This document shows positions 10,206 to 22,800 of a stretch of DNA of 64,000 bases, in pieces (position 1 is the first letter of the stretch; each line of letters begins with the position of its first letter). Both the position numbers and the translations under genes were made by a program. The notes beneath the pieces are model-generated. The model was not told where the DNA came from. It saw nothing but the letters and a program-made list of their open reading frames with translations, and searched no databases. The stretch comes from Prostheceraeus crozeri (taxonomy: Eukaryota > Platyhelminthes > Polycladida > Euryleptidae): positions 1 to 64,000 of the forward strand of contig CAJQUW010009248.1 in assembly GCA_907163375.1 (NCBI GenBank). The letters run 5' to 3'.

Positions 10206-12027
10206 CAGTACCTGTCATAAGTTTGGAAACCCCGTGTCCCAAGTCAGTGATTTTATGAAATTCATACTGCATTCACTCGTATCCTAATTTTTTTGTCAAA
10301 ATTATCTCACTCTACAGTGATAACCATAGAAATGGATGTTTCCCTCCTCTGCTTGTCTAGAGGAGACATGACGAAATGCCAGTGGCACCATGGAAGACTA
10401 GCAAGGCGGGTCATGCTCCGAAGCAAAATTCATTGTTGAGATTGGAAAATGAGAGTAGATGTGGACTGGAAGCTGTAGATTCCGCTAGGACTGTCCGATT
10501 CCAATTATTCCAGGTGGGACATGAAAATTCAGATTTTTGTCTACAATTCATCTCGGGTATTTGACCAAATTTGACCGTGATCGGTTACAATTAGGTGTGC
10601 GCTTGAAGCCTGCTATTGTCATAGGCTGTTGCGTTTCCACTGATTGCAAAATATGTGTTTGGAATGTCCCCTAGATAACAGAGATTCTATGGTAATAGCA
10701 GTTAATGATTTTAATGATTATCAGATATCTAGGCTGTCAATCCCATTCGAGCTTACTGCATTGTCGTCGTCATAGCGATAGCATAGATAGCTTACTAATA
10801 CGGGTGTATGTTCTAAGTATCAGTGACGAGTCATCTCATTTTCATTTCTGCATTGCAATGGGATCAGGAAAACAACTAACTGACGCACAGAGAGGCGCGA
10901 TTGTGGAGCTGAAAAGAGCAGGACTCAGTCACAAGATGATTTGCATACAGCTGAAAGTTTCAAAATCAGCTGTATCAAAGATTTTGAAACGATACAACAT
11001 GGAAGGAAATTTCTCAGTTCGTAGCCGTTGCGGTCGACCTTCCAGGGTATCCAAACATACAAAGAGACGAATGAAGAAGGTCATATCGGCAGATCCTTTC
11101 CTAACTTCTAATGATCTCATCCGAGAAGTATCTCCTCTACGGTGTGTGTCTACGGAAACAGTTTCTCGTGTTTTGCGGAAAGACTTTAACTTATGGGCTC
11201 GCAAAGTTCAGCGGAAACCTCTAATGACGAAAGCCCATTTGCAGAAAAGGAAAGAATTTTGTAGGCGAACAAAAGATTGGACAGCTGACGATTGGGGTCA
11301 CATCATGTGGTCAGATGAGTCTAACTTTTATTTGTTTGATCAATCAAGGTGGCGTGTCCGAAGACCAAAACAATCTGATCCGTCCGATCATCGGTTTACC
11401 CAACCAACGGTGAAGCATCCTCCGCACGTGATGGTATGGGCTTGTTTTTCCGCCACTGGAAGAGGAGGTTTGGCTATCTTACCTCAGAATGTCAATATGG
11501 ATTCATCAAGATATTTAGAAACTCTAGAGTCTCATCTCCTTCCGTTCATGACGATCCGAGACGCAAGCATTTTCATGCAAGACGGCGCACCGTGCCATAG
11601 ATCAAAGAAAGTCACAGAATGGCTTGAAAATCATGCTATCCAGACTCTGAAGTGGCCACCGAATTCACCCAACCTAAATCCCATTGAAAATTTATGGTGC
11701 ATAATGAAAAGAAAAATCAACAAATTGAAGATAACCTCCATCATGCAGTTGAAACAAGCAATAATTGATCCGTGGACCCAACAAACAGATCCAATGTTAT
11801 GCAACAGACTTGTGGCATCAATGCCTTCAAGAATTCAAGCAGTGATGAAGAATAAGTACTAACCATCAAAAAACTGATGTAAGTAGCCTGCCACGATGAT
11901 ATAATATAATAAAGACATTCATAGTCACTTCAGAAATACATGTAAATTTTGGATTACTTTGTATAGATTTGATTTAACAAAATCATTGCTTTCGTGTATG
12001 AGGTTTCCAAACTTATGACAGGTACTG
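10206..12027 (+). mobile_element. Tc1-like element, family 2, apparently complete
   Basis: The ends CAGTACCTGTCATAAGTTTG (left) and the identical reverse complement (right) form inverted repeats of about 26 bp flanked by TA at 10204-10205 and 12028-12029. The 1822-bp interior contains one uninterrupted transposase gene and about 650 bp of 5' leader with no other recognised gene. Intact ends, a target-site duplication and an intact gene suggest recent insertion. Confidence 0.93.
10858..11862 (+). CDS. Tc1-family DD34E transposase, intact
   Basis: A 334-residue transposase, the usual size for Tc1. The frame is open from 10705, but the ATG at 10858 (MGSGKQLTDAQRG) fits the family's N-terminus. 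In order: two helix-turn-helix subdomains (about residues 5-120, with KSAVSKILKRY and the GRPS linker), then the DDE catalytic domain with the first Asp in HIMWSDESNFY, the second in FMQDGAPCHRS and the Glu in PNLNPIENLW. There are 34 residues between the second Asp and the Glu. The enzyme would cut at the terminal inverted repeats in the nucleus and insert the element at TA. No frameshift or stop is present, so activity is possible but unproven. Confidence 0.95.
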   Translation: MGSGKQLTDAQRGAIVELKRAGLSHKMICIQLKVSKSAVSKILKRYNMEGNFSVRSRCGRPSRVSKHTKRRMKKVISADPFLTSNDLIREVSPLRCVSTETVSRVLRKDFNLWARKVQRKPLMTKAHLQKRKEFCRRTKDWTADDWGHIMWSDESNFYLFDQSRWRVRRPKQSDPSDHRFTQPTVKHPPHVMVWACFSATGRGGLAILPQNVNMDSSRYLETLESHLLPFMTIRDASIFMQDGAPCHRSKKVTEWLENHAIQTLKWPPNSPNLNPIENLWCIMKRKINKLKITSIMQLKQAIIDPWTQQTDPMLCNRLVASMPSRIQAVMKNKY

Positions 12028-12109
12028 TACATTCTCTAAAGCATTCATGATGAAATCATTCTGCGATTAAGATGTCTTCTAGCCTATCTGGAATGCGTAT
12101 GTCATCCAA

Positions 12110-12480
12110 TTCCAGTTTACTTGGACCATTTTGAGTTCCGAAAACCCGATGGTCCCGGGTTTTTATTTCGATATTCCTATAATCCACTCGTTCCTAAAAT
12201 TGAAAAACAGCACTATTGATGTATGCTAGTTGCAATGATGGCTTCAGTTTTACCAGCTCGTTCAGCTTATTACAATAAACAACAGTTTGAAATTTGAATT
12301 CCATTTTCTTCAAAACATTGATGTTTTCAGCATCAGTTGGAAATTGACGGTGAATTACTTTGATAAGCAACAGTTTCTGGTCAGCTATCACGCGAAGTGT
12401 CTTACGACAATGTCGGGAAAATGTTTATTGAATTGAATTGAGATAGTTCAGTGGCTCTGAATGCAATTTTTGAAATAACA
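12110..12480 (+). repeat. Dispersed repeat B, copy 1
   Basis: Shares order and partial identity with 34490-34780: CGTTCCTAAAATTG, GTATGCTAGTTGCAATG, TTTTACCAGCTCGTTCAGC, TCAGTTGGAAATTGACGG and CTTTGATGAAG-like stretches recur. A third, weaker relative may lie at 37870-38110. No ends or coding potential recognised. Confidence 0.6.
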
Positions 12481-13620
12481 TTCAAATTGCATTTTGTCAG
12501 CAACTAGCCTACCTCAATAGTATGTCGTGGAGACAAAATTCAGTTGCTGAATGCACCAAATATAATTACATGTATTGTGATGCATGATCATCTGTTCATT
12601 TTGAGACTTGAGATCCTTGTACCAGAAAACTGACCTCATGTGATAATTACACGCATAAGTTCTCGTGGATGAATGGATATATTAATTATAGCTTCCTTTG
12701 TACTCTTTCAATGGTCTACAGGACAGGATAGGATGCCAACTGCATATTTCATGTCATTAAAAATCAATCAATTACATAAGAGGTACATAGATATCTAGAA
12801 ATACCATGAGACGATTCATTGAACGAACAACAAATTTCTGAAATGATCATACAACTTTTATTATGTATGTAGCTTCCTCTGTACGAAGTGGCATGAACGA
12901 TGACTGACGCCCTAAAATACGAGATTATTCAGGCACAACCTGACGATATCGAGATCTAGATGTAGGAGGAATCAAATCAAACAAAAGATTATTTGAGTTC
13001 TGAATAATACGAAAAGTCCTTAAGGCAGCAGCATTTTTTGCGAATTTCTTCTGTTAATTTTATATGCAAATGTCACTGTTTTTAAGGGTGTATAGTTTAG
13101 GCTCGCTTTTTAGGAGAAGTTCCAAATTATCAATGGTTATTTATTATCTGGTGTTTTCAAGAGTTATCTAATAGACTTCAAAGGGTCTCATTCAAATCTT
13201 CTCACCAACGAAATTGTGTTCCATTTTGAACTCTGATTTTTGCTGTTGATACGTGGTTGATAGGAAACATATCAACAATTCTCAAGATTCTACAATTTTA
13301 AATGTGAATTGAAACGTCATTTGTGGTCATGTTAAACACCTCTCAAGACTTGACTCCATCACAGTTATAAAATATATAAAAAGCGCTTTACTGCCTTGAT
13401 GAAGTAGCAAACGGACTTGACTTAAATCTTCTGAAATGAAACAAGTGTTATTGAATTCAAATAAACAACTTAAGATTCGTTTGATTGACATATTCAGTCA
13501 CTCTTGAGTAATGTCGTCGATGCAACAGATTTCCTGAAAGTGCTCTTGTATTTCAGTATTTACCACTTTCATAACATCTGGTCATTGGAGAAACTCTCCC
13601 CCTTCAAATAAATACCAGAC
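12481..13620. other. No gene recognised
   Basis: AT-rich sequence upstream of the CAP gene, with no open frame of note or repeat recognised. The promoter of the CAP gene is presumably in the 3' part of this stretch. Confidence 0.4.
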
Positions 13621-13635
13621 GCTGCCAGGCAGCGG

Positions 13636-13643
13636 TTATAAGA
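13636..13643 (+). promoter_or_regulatory. TATA-like box upstream of the CAP gene
   Basis: TTATAAGA lies 20 bases before the first possible ATG (13663) and 44 before the second (13687). If it is a true TATA box, transcription would start near 13667 and translation would more likely begin at 13687. Weak evidence on its own. Confidence 0.3.
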
Positions 13644-13662
13644 TTCACACGTCTGCTTTACG

Positions 13663-13869
13663 ATGAGTTACCTGAGATATCTATGGATGATGTTAGCATC
13701 GATTGGTTGTTGCTTAGGAACAACAAATGATACAGTTGTAAATTATTTTGCATCGTACGATTTCAGTGAAGCCGATTTGGTTAAGAAAATCAATGACTTG
13801 CGCATTGACATCAACAGAAATGGTCTTTTAGGAGACACAAGTATGAAATCCGCTGATTCTGCCATCTTG
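13663..13869 (+). CDS. CAP gene exon 1 (signal peptide, CAP helix 1)
   Basis: Encodes residues 1-69, ending SADSAIL in phase 0 at donor GTAAGT (13870). The hydrophobic start with MMLASIGCCLG is a typical signal peptide. Confidence 0.85.
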
Positions 13870-16800
13870 GTAAGTTTTTACTTCAAGCAAAAGGCATGGA
13901 CTAAATGCGAACATGGTTTAGACTTCAAGTTAGGTTATGATATTCTATCCACTGTCTTTGATACATCTACATCGCTTTGAATGCATTCACGGCCATAAAT
14001 TAATGGTTTGAGGCAGAAACTGAAGCGAGTGAAGTGAACAGGAGTCGAAGGCATGATAGCTTTCATGTTATCGCTGTCTTCTTCTTCTTCGTCCGCGCCT
14101 GATTATTCCCACTGCACTGTAAACTCTAGGGCACGAAATTTCGCTTGAAATAGGCACGAAATTTAGGCATCAATTCTAACCAACACAAGGCACGAGTAGG
14201 CACGAAGTTCACAGTGCCGAGTTCGTACCCATTGATTTTACCTTCGATTTCACTGGATAAACAAATATTTGGTTTGGTGCGTGTCAGTGCCTAGTGGCGC
14301 CTACTGGTGCCTCGAGGCACTAGAAAGGCACTAACTAGGCGCTAACTGGCACGAATTTTCGGATTTGTGCCTAAGTTGGTGCCCTACAGTTTGCAGTGTA
14401 GATGGGGTGGGCGGAAATGAAGCTTCAACGTCACTACTCCCCATACCGGGGCTTGAACGGTGCTGACATAGTCAGACTTTTGTGGAGCGTTGTATCCGCA
14501 TGCTCTTCCTGCCGACTTCCAATGACACTTTTGGGGTTCGACCTGTGGACCAAAAGATCAACAGGCCAAGCACTTAACCACTGTGCCACGGAGACCACAT
14601 TTCATGGTATCACTGTTTGACATTGAAAACTCCATTGCTGTTTGTCGTTACTGCATTTGATGACCACTTTGCACTTACATTTCGAATGGTTCATGCCCTT
14701 GTTAATGAAGGCTAATTGACTAAAAATTCGACCGACTAAAAAGTGAACCGATTTAGTTATCTGTTAGGCAAAATTACTAGTCCATTATTTTGAAAGACTC
14801 TATAACACCGAAAACCACAGAATACTGAGCCCATTTCGGTGTTACACCGTCGTTCAGAAACTGCAGAATATTTCATTCGGATAAATTTAATGTTGGCAGA
14901 ATGTTTAGTTAATGAACAACGCCATGGATGCTTAATACAACTTAAAGATTTCACATTCACATTTACATTTACATTAGCAAAAATCTCAATAGAAATGTGT
15001 TACCTCAACGACTTTATTGGACATTATGACAAGATTATCCTTCTCTTCCAATGATTTATTGCGATCCTCGTTAAACTTCTTACAATGTGCTTAATTGTTT
15101 ATTTGTTAAACATCTCACCGACCTAATGTACACAGTGAGAGATGTTTAGAAACCCCTTTTTATTACCTTTCTATGAAGTGAGTGAGTGTCGGGCAAAACT
15201 GTGGTGTAAGAGAACTATTCTACACAGTTTCGCAGACTACAATCTGAAAAGTGTGGTGTAAGAGAATTTGATGACGAGTTTTCTTAACACTAAAACGAAA
15301 CTGTGGAGACATATGCACCCTCACTGTGGTGTAATTGCGGATTGGAGAACGCCATCAGTCCTCATTAGGACTACTTTAACTAATAATTTAAATTAGTAGG
15401 CAATATATTCTATTATAAATGGCTACTGGGGTGACTTTCATCATCGGATGAGAATAGTACCGCAAAATTCTACTGAAATTTTAAACTGAAATTATGGTTT
15501 GTCATGAAGTAGCAACGTTTGCTGTCAACGCTTCTTTTTTCAAACCGTGACAAGTTCTTGAATCAATATTATCTATTCAGATATCCAGTTGCTATCACTT
15601 TTCGACATGTCATTGACGTAAAAGCTTATGACGTCAGACAAGTGTTTCAAACTTCAAAATTCAAATTTCTGTACCTGAAAGTTCTTGAAGTAGAAAAAAT
15701 AACGAAACATGTGATAACTTGTATTATGCAATGATTTCAACATCTGCCTTTTACCGACTGTTGATAAAATGTAGAAATCTTGAGTAAGAAACAAAATCTC
15801 GAATTCTATAATCATGACTAGTGATTAAAATAATTCTTCCCTCACTGTTGCCAATGACTTTCACTTATTCAACTCAAGGTTCGTAATTTTCCATAAATGT
15901 ATGTGTGAGGATGTGGATAGTTGTTCTCCTTTTACGTGTATAATGCCCTAACCGTTTACTGCATGAATTTCGACAAAAATGAGTAATAGTTCCTAATATT
16001 TTTAGAGGCGTCTTCTGATGTCGAGGACCTTATACAAAACATTCCATCATATAAAGTCAAGTGTATAGAATACGGATATAGTAGTGTCGACTCAAGAAAT
16101 ATCAGCATGCAGTGAGTTCTTAGTTTCAAAGATTCTGTTTTATGTGTAGAATACGTTCCTACGATCCAAAAAATATCTGATCAATTTTGAGAGTGGTAAA
16201 AGTCTTGCAAACTATTTCCGTGCTTATAAGTTAGGGATTTGACATCTCATCAGGGATCTGGAGTCCTATCAATTTGATAGGACTCCGGTTTTTGATAGGA
16301 CTCAGACTCCGACTCCGGGTCGCAAGTATATAAAGCCTAGTTTTTGAAAAACAAACCGGTAACCTACATCATAAATCATTATAGGCTCACCTGAACCTAT
16401 TTTTAGTGATCATTGCTGCATCAATTATCAATCATTTTCGATGAAAGTTTATCAAATGTCGCCTTAAGTTGGATGCATACGACTCGGCTCCTCCCATCTT
16501 TTTTGATGTGTGCTTCACACGGTTTTTCTCCAGTCTCTACCAGGCAGGAAAATCCCACATCTTTCTCCAAAAAATATGAGTACACTTTCGATTTTAATAT
16601 GCGATTTAGAGGAACCATCACATACAGGATTAACGTGAGGGTGAGAGGTAATGTTCTCAAACAAACTAGTATTTCAGTTTTGTCTCTGATGTGACCTTTG
16701 GTGCGTAGGTGTGATTGAGGCTGGAAGGCTTATCTTCTCTACTAAATCGCCGAGTGAAAAGACAATCCTTTTTTCACTATCACAGCTCATTCCCTAAACT

Positions 16801-19800
16801 ATTATAAGCCTTGCATGTAGCAATGTCTCTGTGCCTTTGTTTGACAGAGGAAGTTGACATCAAGACAGTGACAACAATGTACAGGGATAAATAATTTGTT
16901 TGTATTATATTTTGAGGTCTAGTCATAAGCCAGAGTCCTATCATTTGATAGGACTACGACTCCAGCAAAAATGATAGGACTCCGGGACTCCGACTTCACA
17001 TCCCTGCATCTCAGACGTAAAATATAAATGAGTAGCATGAACGTGATTAGATATCAAATAGAATAAAAATTATTTACTAACTATCAATAAATTAATAATC
17101 AATGAGTAATTATCAGTAAAACTAATAATTTACTGTCATTTTAATGAAGCGGAAATTAAAGTGATCATCAGGATATTCAAATCATGCTTCATGAGTTCCT
17201 GCCTTGCCTCAACTAACTTAGCAAATCTACTTGATAGCTTTTTCCATCGGGCTAAATGGATCTGTTAAGTTTAGAAAGAGAGAAAGCGATTTTATTTTGG
17301 AATAATACTGACCACTTCCTCTTAGACGACGTGAGATGAGCACATGTAGAAGATGATTAGTTAAGACACATTGTCCAAGTTGTTAATTGGCAGAGACTGT
17401 ATTCTGCGGTCAATCAGAATAGCTATGCAAAATTGAACTTTCTATGTAAATTATTAGAATGGCAATATTCTATGGAATTAGAATTCAACTACATGTACAA
17501 ATTCCGATATGTGATTTAATTCAGTTTCCATAGACGTATGATTTTATGATTCATTAACCGTCAGAGACCTGAGGGGGGTCCAGCGATTTAAGCAGGTAAA
17601 CTAAGAATATGTTAAAGGGGTCCACTTGACCACCTCTCAGGTCGCAGAGGGTGTGAAAAAGCTCAGGTCTCTGAGGGTTAAACAGTGTCAAGCATTTAGA
17701 AAAGGATCACATCTTCCTGCATGTAGCGCCTAAGTCCGAGGGTGGCTGCTCTAATCTGCTCCTGCTGTACACTGCATAACACATCTAAGTCCCTATCAAT
17801 GCTGTATGTAATACTCATCAATCTGGCGTCTCAATTTCGGTTCAACAACATTATATAAAAACATATTTTGGAAGACAAAGACAAGGTTTATTTGAAAGCA
17901 CAGCTTGAAATGTTTTAGAAGGCAGGGTAGAACTAGATTTTACATCCATTTAAATGGAACATTATGCTGTTCAGCAGTCATGTTCAAAAGCAATGTTGTA
18001 AAAGTAGCCCTAAACTGCTCTTTGGTGTCTATTTGCCAATGCAGTCACAAAATCTATGCTGAAGAGATTACACGTGAATAGGGCACAGCGCTCATGATTA
18101 TTGGATACTTGGAATGACTCAAGTTTGAAGTTGATCTTTAGTTCTGTTTCCCCATGTCTGCTAATGATAACTGTGGCGAGAAACAATCTTGAAGTTTAGC
18201 ACTTTACTTCACAGATGGCAGATAAAGAATTGGCAAGGAATGCGATGAAACTGGTAAAATCCTGCAATGAATCTGGTGAAGCAAGTACAAGCTTCGATAA
18301 TTTTGGAAGGAGGTATTTGTATTTCTTTGGAAGGAACGACAGCAACCTCTTGTCCAAGTGAGTCACAGATTCCTCTCATTTTTTCTATCTTCTGTTTTCT
18401 AGTATAGAGTGTAGAGTCAGCCAGGAAGTGGGAAATGACATAAATGTTTATGCATTGCATACCGGATATCTAAAGAGAATGACAGCTATTAAGTCAATAA
18501 AAGACACCAACACTCTTGATTCCTCGACCGCACTTGCCTGACCCAGGAATAGAACCGAAGTCCGCGGTGGAGACGAGCTCGCACCTTCTTCACTAGGCCA
18601 CGCTGACGGCTCAAAAGGAATGCGAGTGAAGGTAGTAGGCATCCCCAAGTGATATCGACAGCTTATTGTCCTATTATTATTGACAGAATTCTACCAGGAC
18701 AACAATAAAACCTCTAGAATGGAAATTAAGCTTCATGCAATGCACAATAACGCCACATAAATCGCACGCATTTTCACTTAGATGCACCTGCCAACGTCTT
18801 TGTCATTGGACTAGAATCAGTCACATATGTAAATCTAAGCTATTGATTGATCATTCATGCCCCAACTTAGTTCCCTCGGATGTGCCGTGACCTTGAGTCA
18901 ATTTCCATTCTAGTCAACTTCAGATAAACAGTTTATTTCTATGATTCATGGTGTAGCGCATAGAAATAGGTTGTTTATATGAAGTTGACTAGAATGGAAA
19001 TTGACTCAAGGTCGCGGCACATCGGGGGGGGGGAACTAAGTTGGGGCACGAAGAACCAATGAAAAGGATTTACACATGTGACCGATTCTAACCCAATGAT
19101 ACAGCCGTTGACAAGTGTATCAAAGAGAAAATGCGTGCGATTCTTGTGCCACTATTGTGTATTGCATGAAGCTTTACTTCCATTCTAGAGGTTTCATTGT
19201 TATCAATTTCTATGGTGTAGCGAGACTGCATATCAGCATGTCATCAGCTTGTCACACAGTAGATTGACAACAAAGGTCTGTCGCAGTCACAGAATTACAC
19301 AGGTCGTCTCTTCTTCTGTTTGTCTAGAAAGGAAGCATTAGAACATGTAACGCTGATGAAATGGCACAATCTGCTGACATAATACCATAGCAATCGAACA
19401 ATAAGCAGCCAGTTCAACAACATTAAACACGCCAAATTGTGCGAAGTTTCAGTGACTGTTTTCAACCGGATCACACAGCAAAGAGACACAGACGATGTCA
19501 AGTTCTGCAGAGAAGTTTGTGAACGTTTTTTCATGCGCCTGCTAACTTTTTTAAAATGATCGGAGGGCCCAACATTATCGAGAAGACTTTTGCGCAATGA
19601 TCTGAATTCTTCGAATCTGAAGGAATCGTAGCGATCGGAGCATTTTGAATGAATTCAGAGCAATCCGCAAGCGACGTAGGACTATTTTTCCTATCTCTGT
19701 AAGGTATTAAAAATTTCCTTTTACCACTTATTAAGTGTCATCATTTTGAATCAGTTTGCGCTTCTATCAAAGTGAAACGGCTAAACAAGCCAATTCTGTG

Positions 19801-22800
19801 GTCTCAGTACATCAAACATCTACACAGAATGACAGCTATTAAGTAAATACAAGACACCAACACCTTTGATTCACAGACCGCACTCGCCCGACCAATGGGA
19901 ATCAGGTCAGATATTCAAATGTGCTACGACATACTCGTACCTTTGTTGTCAAATGCATGCCGGTCTCTGACGTGCGTCGATATGTCGTCCCTTCCTTTCT
20001 CCAAGCCGTTTGACATTAGCGGTTCAACATATTTTGTGTATGGCCTCTATGACACTGGCATCCGTTCGCTCATCATCGTCGTAGCAATGAGCCCCAATTG
20101 AAAATCTAAAATCACCAATTTTGACCGATTTTTGAAGTGCTTGACTTTCTACCGAATTTTGAATAGAAGTCACTTTTCTGATTGCTTGATTGCTTGATTG
20201 CAATAACTTATTGATTACAATATGACACTTTTTCGAGGAACATAAAGAGGGGACACAAAGACACGTTTATATTTCAAAGTAAGCTGCAATCGGAGTAATC
20301 CGTACAATATTACAAATTACAGATAAGTGCCAGAAGTAATTTGTGCAAGAAAGTCAAGTAAGTCTGGTAATTTCATCAGCGTTAGAACCAATGCATTCTT
20401 AAAAAGAACTAATACTTGAGCACTCGTCGCAGTCTGCAGGCAAATCATTCCAAAAGGGAACAACACGACCATGAAACCCCAATTACCTTGACACAACGAA
20501 TTTCAAAATTGGTTCTTTAATTTGTATTTATGCCCACGCGTGCAACTTTCCAAATAAACATTGTTGTGTGCTAGGCAGTTTGTCTTCTTGCTTTATTATG
20601 CATTTTATTGTTTTGTGAGAACAATCTCCATTCCATTGTTAAAGCAATAACTTTTCCGCGGCATGCATTTCAAGTTCCAATGTCATACAAAAGTCCAGCT
20701 TGTCAGCTATCTACGGTACATGACTGACAACAGACATGACATGTCATCAGACAATGGATGACCAAACAATTGGTAGCTGACCGTGAGCGAATCTTCACAG
20801 ACGTATTTAACGCGGCATGAACAACGCCCGCTCACCCAGTCTGGTCTCTCCAAGCGAAGTTGTCGGCGAGAGCCGTTGACGGTGTTGCAGCCTATCTTCT
20901 ATGTGCGATCTATCATCGAACTGCTGCGGACGTGATCACCACGGCTTGTGGTCCTGGAAGAATCTGGAGACTCTGTTGGTGCTGTGACTGTCTTATAACT
21001 GTGAACGTACCATCTGTCCTTGTAAAGACTGTTTGCACCATTTATTTATTTTCACAATATAATTTATCCACATTTTTCATTTACATTTTTCAATCATATG
21101 TTTTGGAAATATTAAGAAAATAATAACCCGTAACAACATCAAAATATACATCAAAGGGAACAGACTTATGCCGTTTAAGATGCAAAACAAAACAAAAAAC
21201 AACAAAAATCCATGATTGACTGTGACTGAATAAAAAATGTGTATATGTGCTTTACTTTGGACATATGATCTGTTCTGTTCATTAACTTTCATCTCCAGTG
21301 CTTGGTCTGCGTGGAGTAATGACGGTGACATCGACTTAAACGATGCGGATTCAATGTTGAGAAGAGGGGACTATATGCAGGTCAGTTATCTTCTGTCAGT
21401 GTCGTTACCTGTGCGGGGACTGAGCGGGCTCCGTTGGGTCTTCGAGCTTGCGAAATGTTAATTAATTAACAATTGCCCTTGTTTGGCAAATTACCATTAT
21501 CGGTTAGAAATTCCATCAGTTCCCTTCAACGAAGATGTTCCAAGATCATTTGTGGAAGGAAAAAAAAAATTTCAATGCCTCCAGCAGCGTTTGAACAGGC
21601 AACATATCACCCTGTTTCAGAATTCGAAAACATCAAAGCATTCCCTACACCGCATGTTTTTTAAATGCCGATTCACGTGTTGTTTATGCCAGAACAAATA
21701 GAAGACAAAATTCTTTCCTTGTCTACGCGTCATTATATTTGAATCACTTTGTGCCGACATGAATTGCTATGTAACCGAATAATCTCGTTTATTTCGAAAT
21801 ATTGTATTCACGTTATTCTAATGAAAATCTAATTTCATCATGAAAACACGACCGCAATTTTCTCCGTTTCTCATTTTGCTGACTTTCCGATGATATTTAG
21901 TGAAAATCTAATTCTACTTTATAATTTTCATAACTATTTTATGTAAGCAATTAAAAAATACGCTTGTCATAATTGTTTGCGGATTAGGTTAGATATGATG
22001 TGACACAGACCGGTCCTCTTGAGAGATAGATTAAATTTCATGAATAGTTATACACCAATTGGTCCATTTATAACAAGTCTAGTTCTTTATTTCATTTTCT
22101 TCATGGAGTAGTTCCAGGTGAGACGTTGCAGGGCGATTCTAGCAAGTTCAGTACCCATACTCGTACTGTAGTTTCACATGTATTTTATTTTCTTTTTTCT
22201 TCAAAGTTCATTATAAATTTATTCATTACAGTTATATTTTGTACAGTAGGCTAAATCTTAGTTTATTTTATGTAGTTGTAACTGAGATTCCTAGAGGATG
22301 ATGATTTTCATTTAAATATAATTTTTCATTCATTCACTAGGCCTTCAATGTAGATAATTCTTGGTATCTTTTGTATCTATTATCTCATGCATCTCTTCAA
22401 GTGGATTTTGTTTTGATTGAGAATTGTTGAGAGATTGTTTTGATACGAAAGTATTGTTGTCTGCTTTCACACAGTATGCTCTCCACAGACTCCGCAGCCG
22501 GAGTCGCAGGCAGCAGGTTCTGAGGATATATTATCCGGATTATATTATTATCTGTATGCAAATGCATCCATTATTGATATGAAATTAACTAATTACAGTT
22601 TGTAATAGCATAAATATACAATCATTATATGTAAGTTTCACATAATTTCCTATTGAAAGGGTAGCTTTTGACACAGCCAGAGTACTAGCCTTACCATCAA
22701 GAGACTTTTGACCAGAGAATCAACTAAGTTCTCAATCACGTGAAGACCATTAGCCTTTTAATTAAGGACTTTTTCGCACCTATTTACCACATAAACCAGA

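Noticed and set aside
10705-10857. N-terminal extension of the Tc1 family-2 transposase (51 extra codons)
   Set aside because: The extension has no transposase similarity, and the ATG at 10858 gives the normal family N-terminus and length.
14531-14590. Functional tRNA gene on the minus strand
   Set aside because: Promoter boxes are present but no acceptor or anticodon stems can be folded; it is treated as a SINE head.
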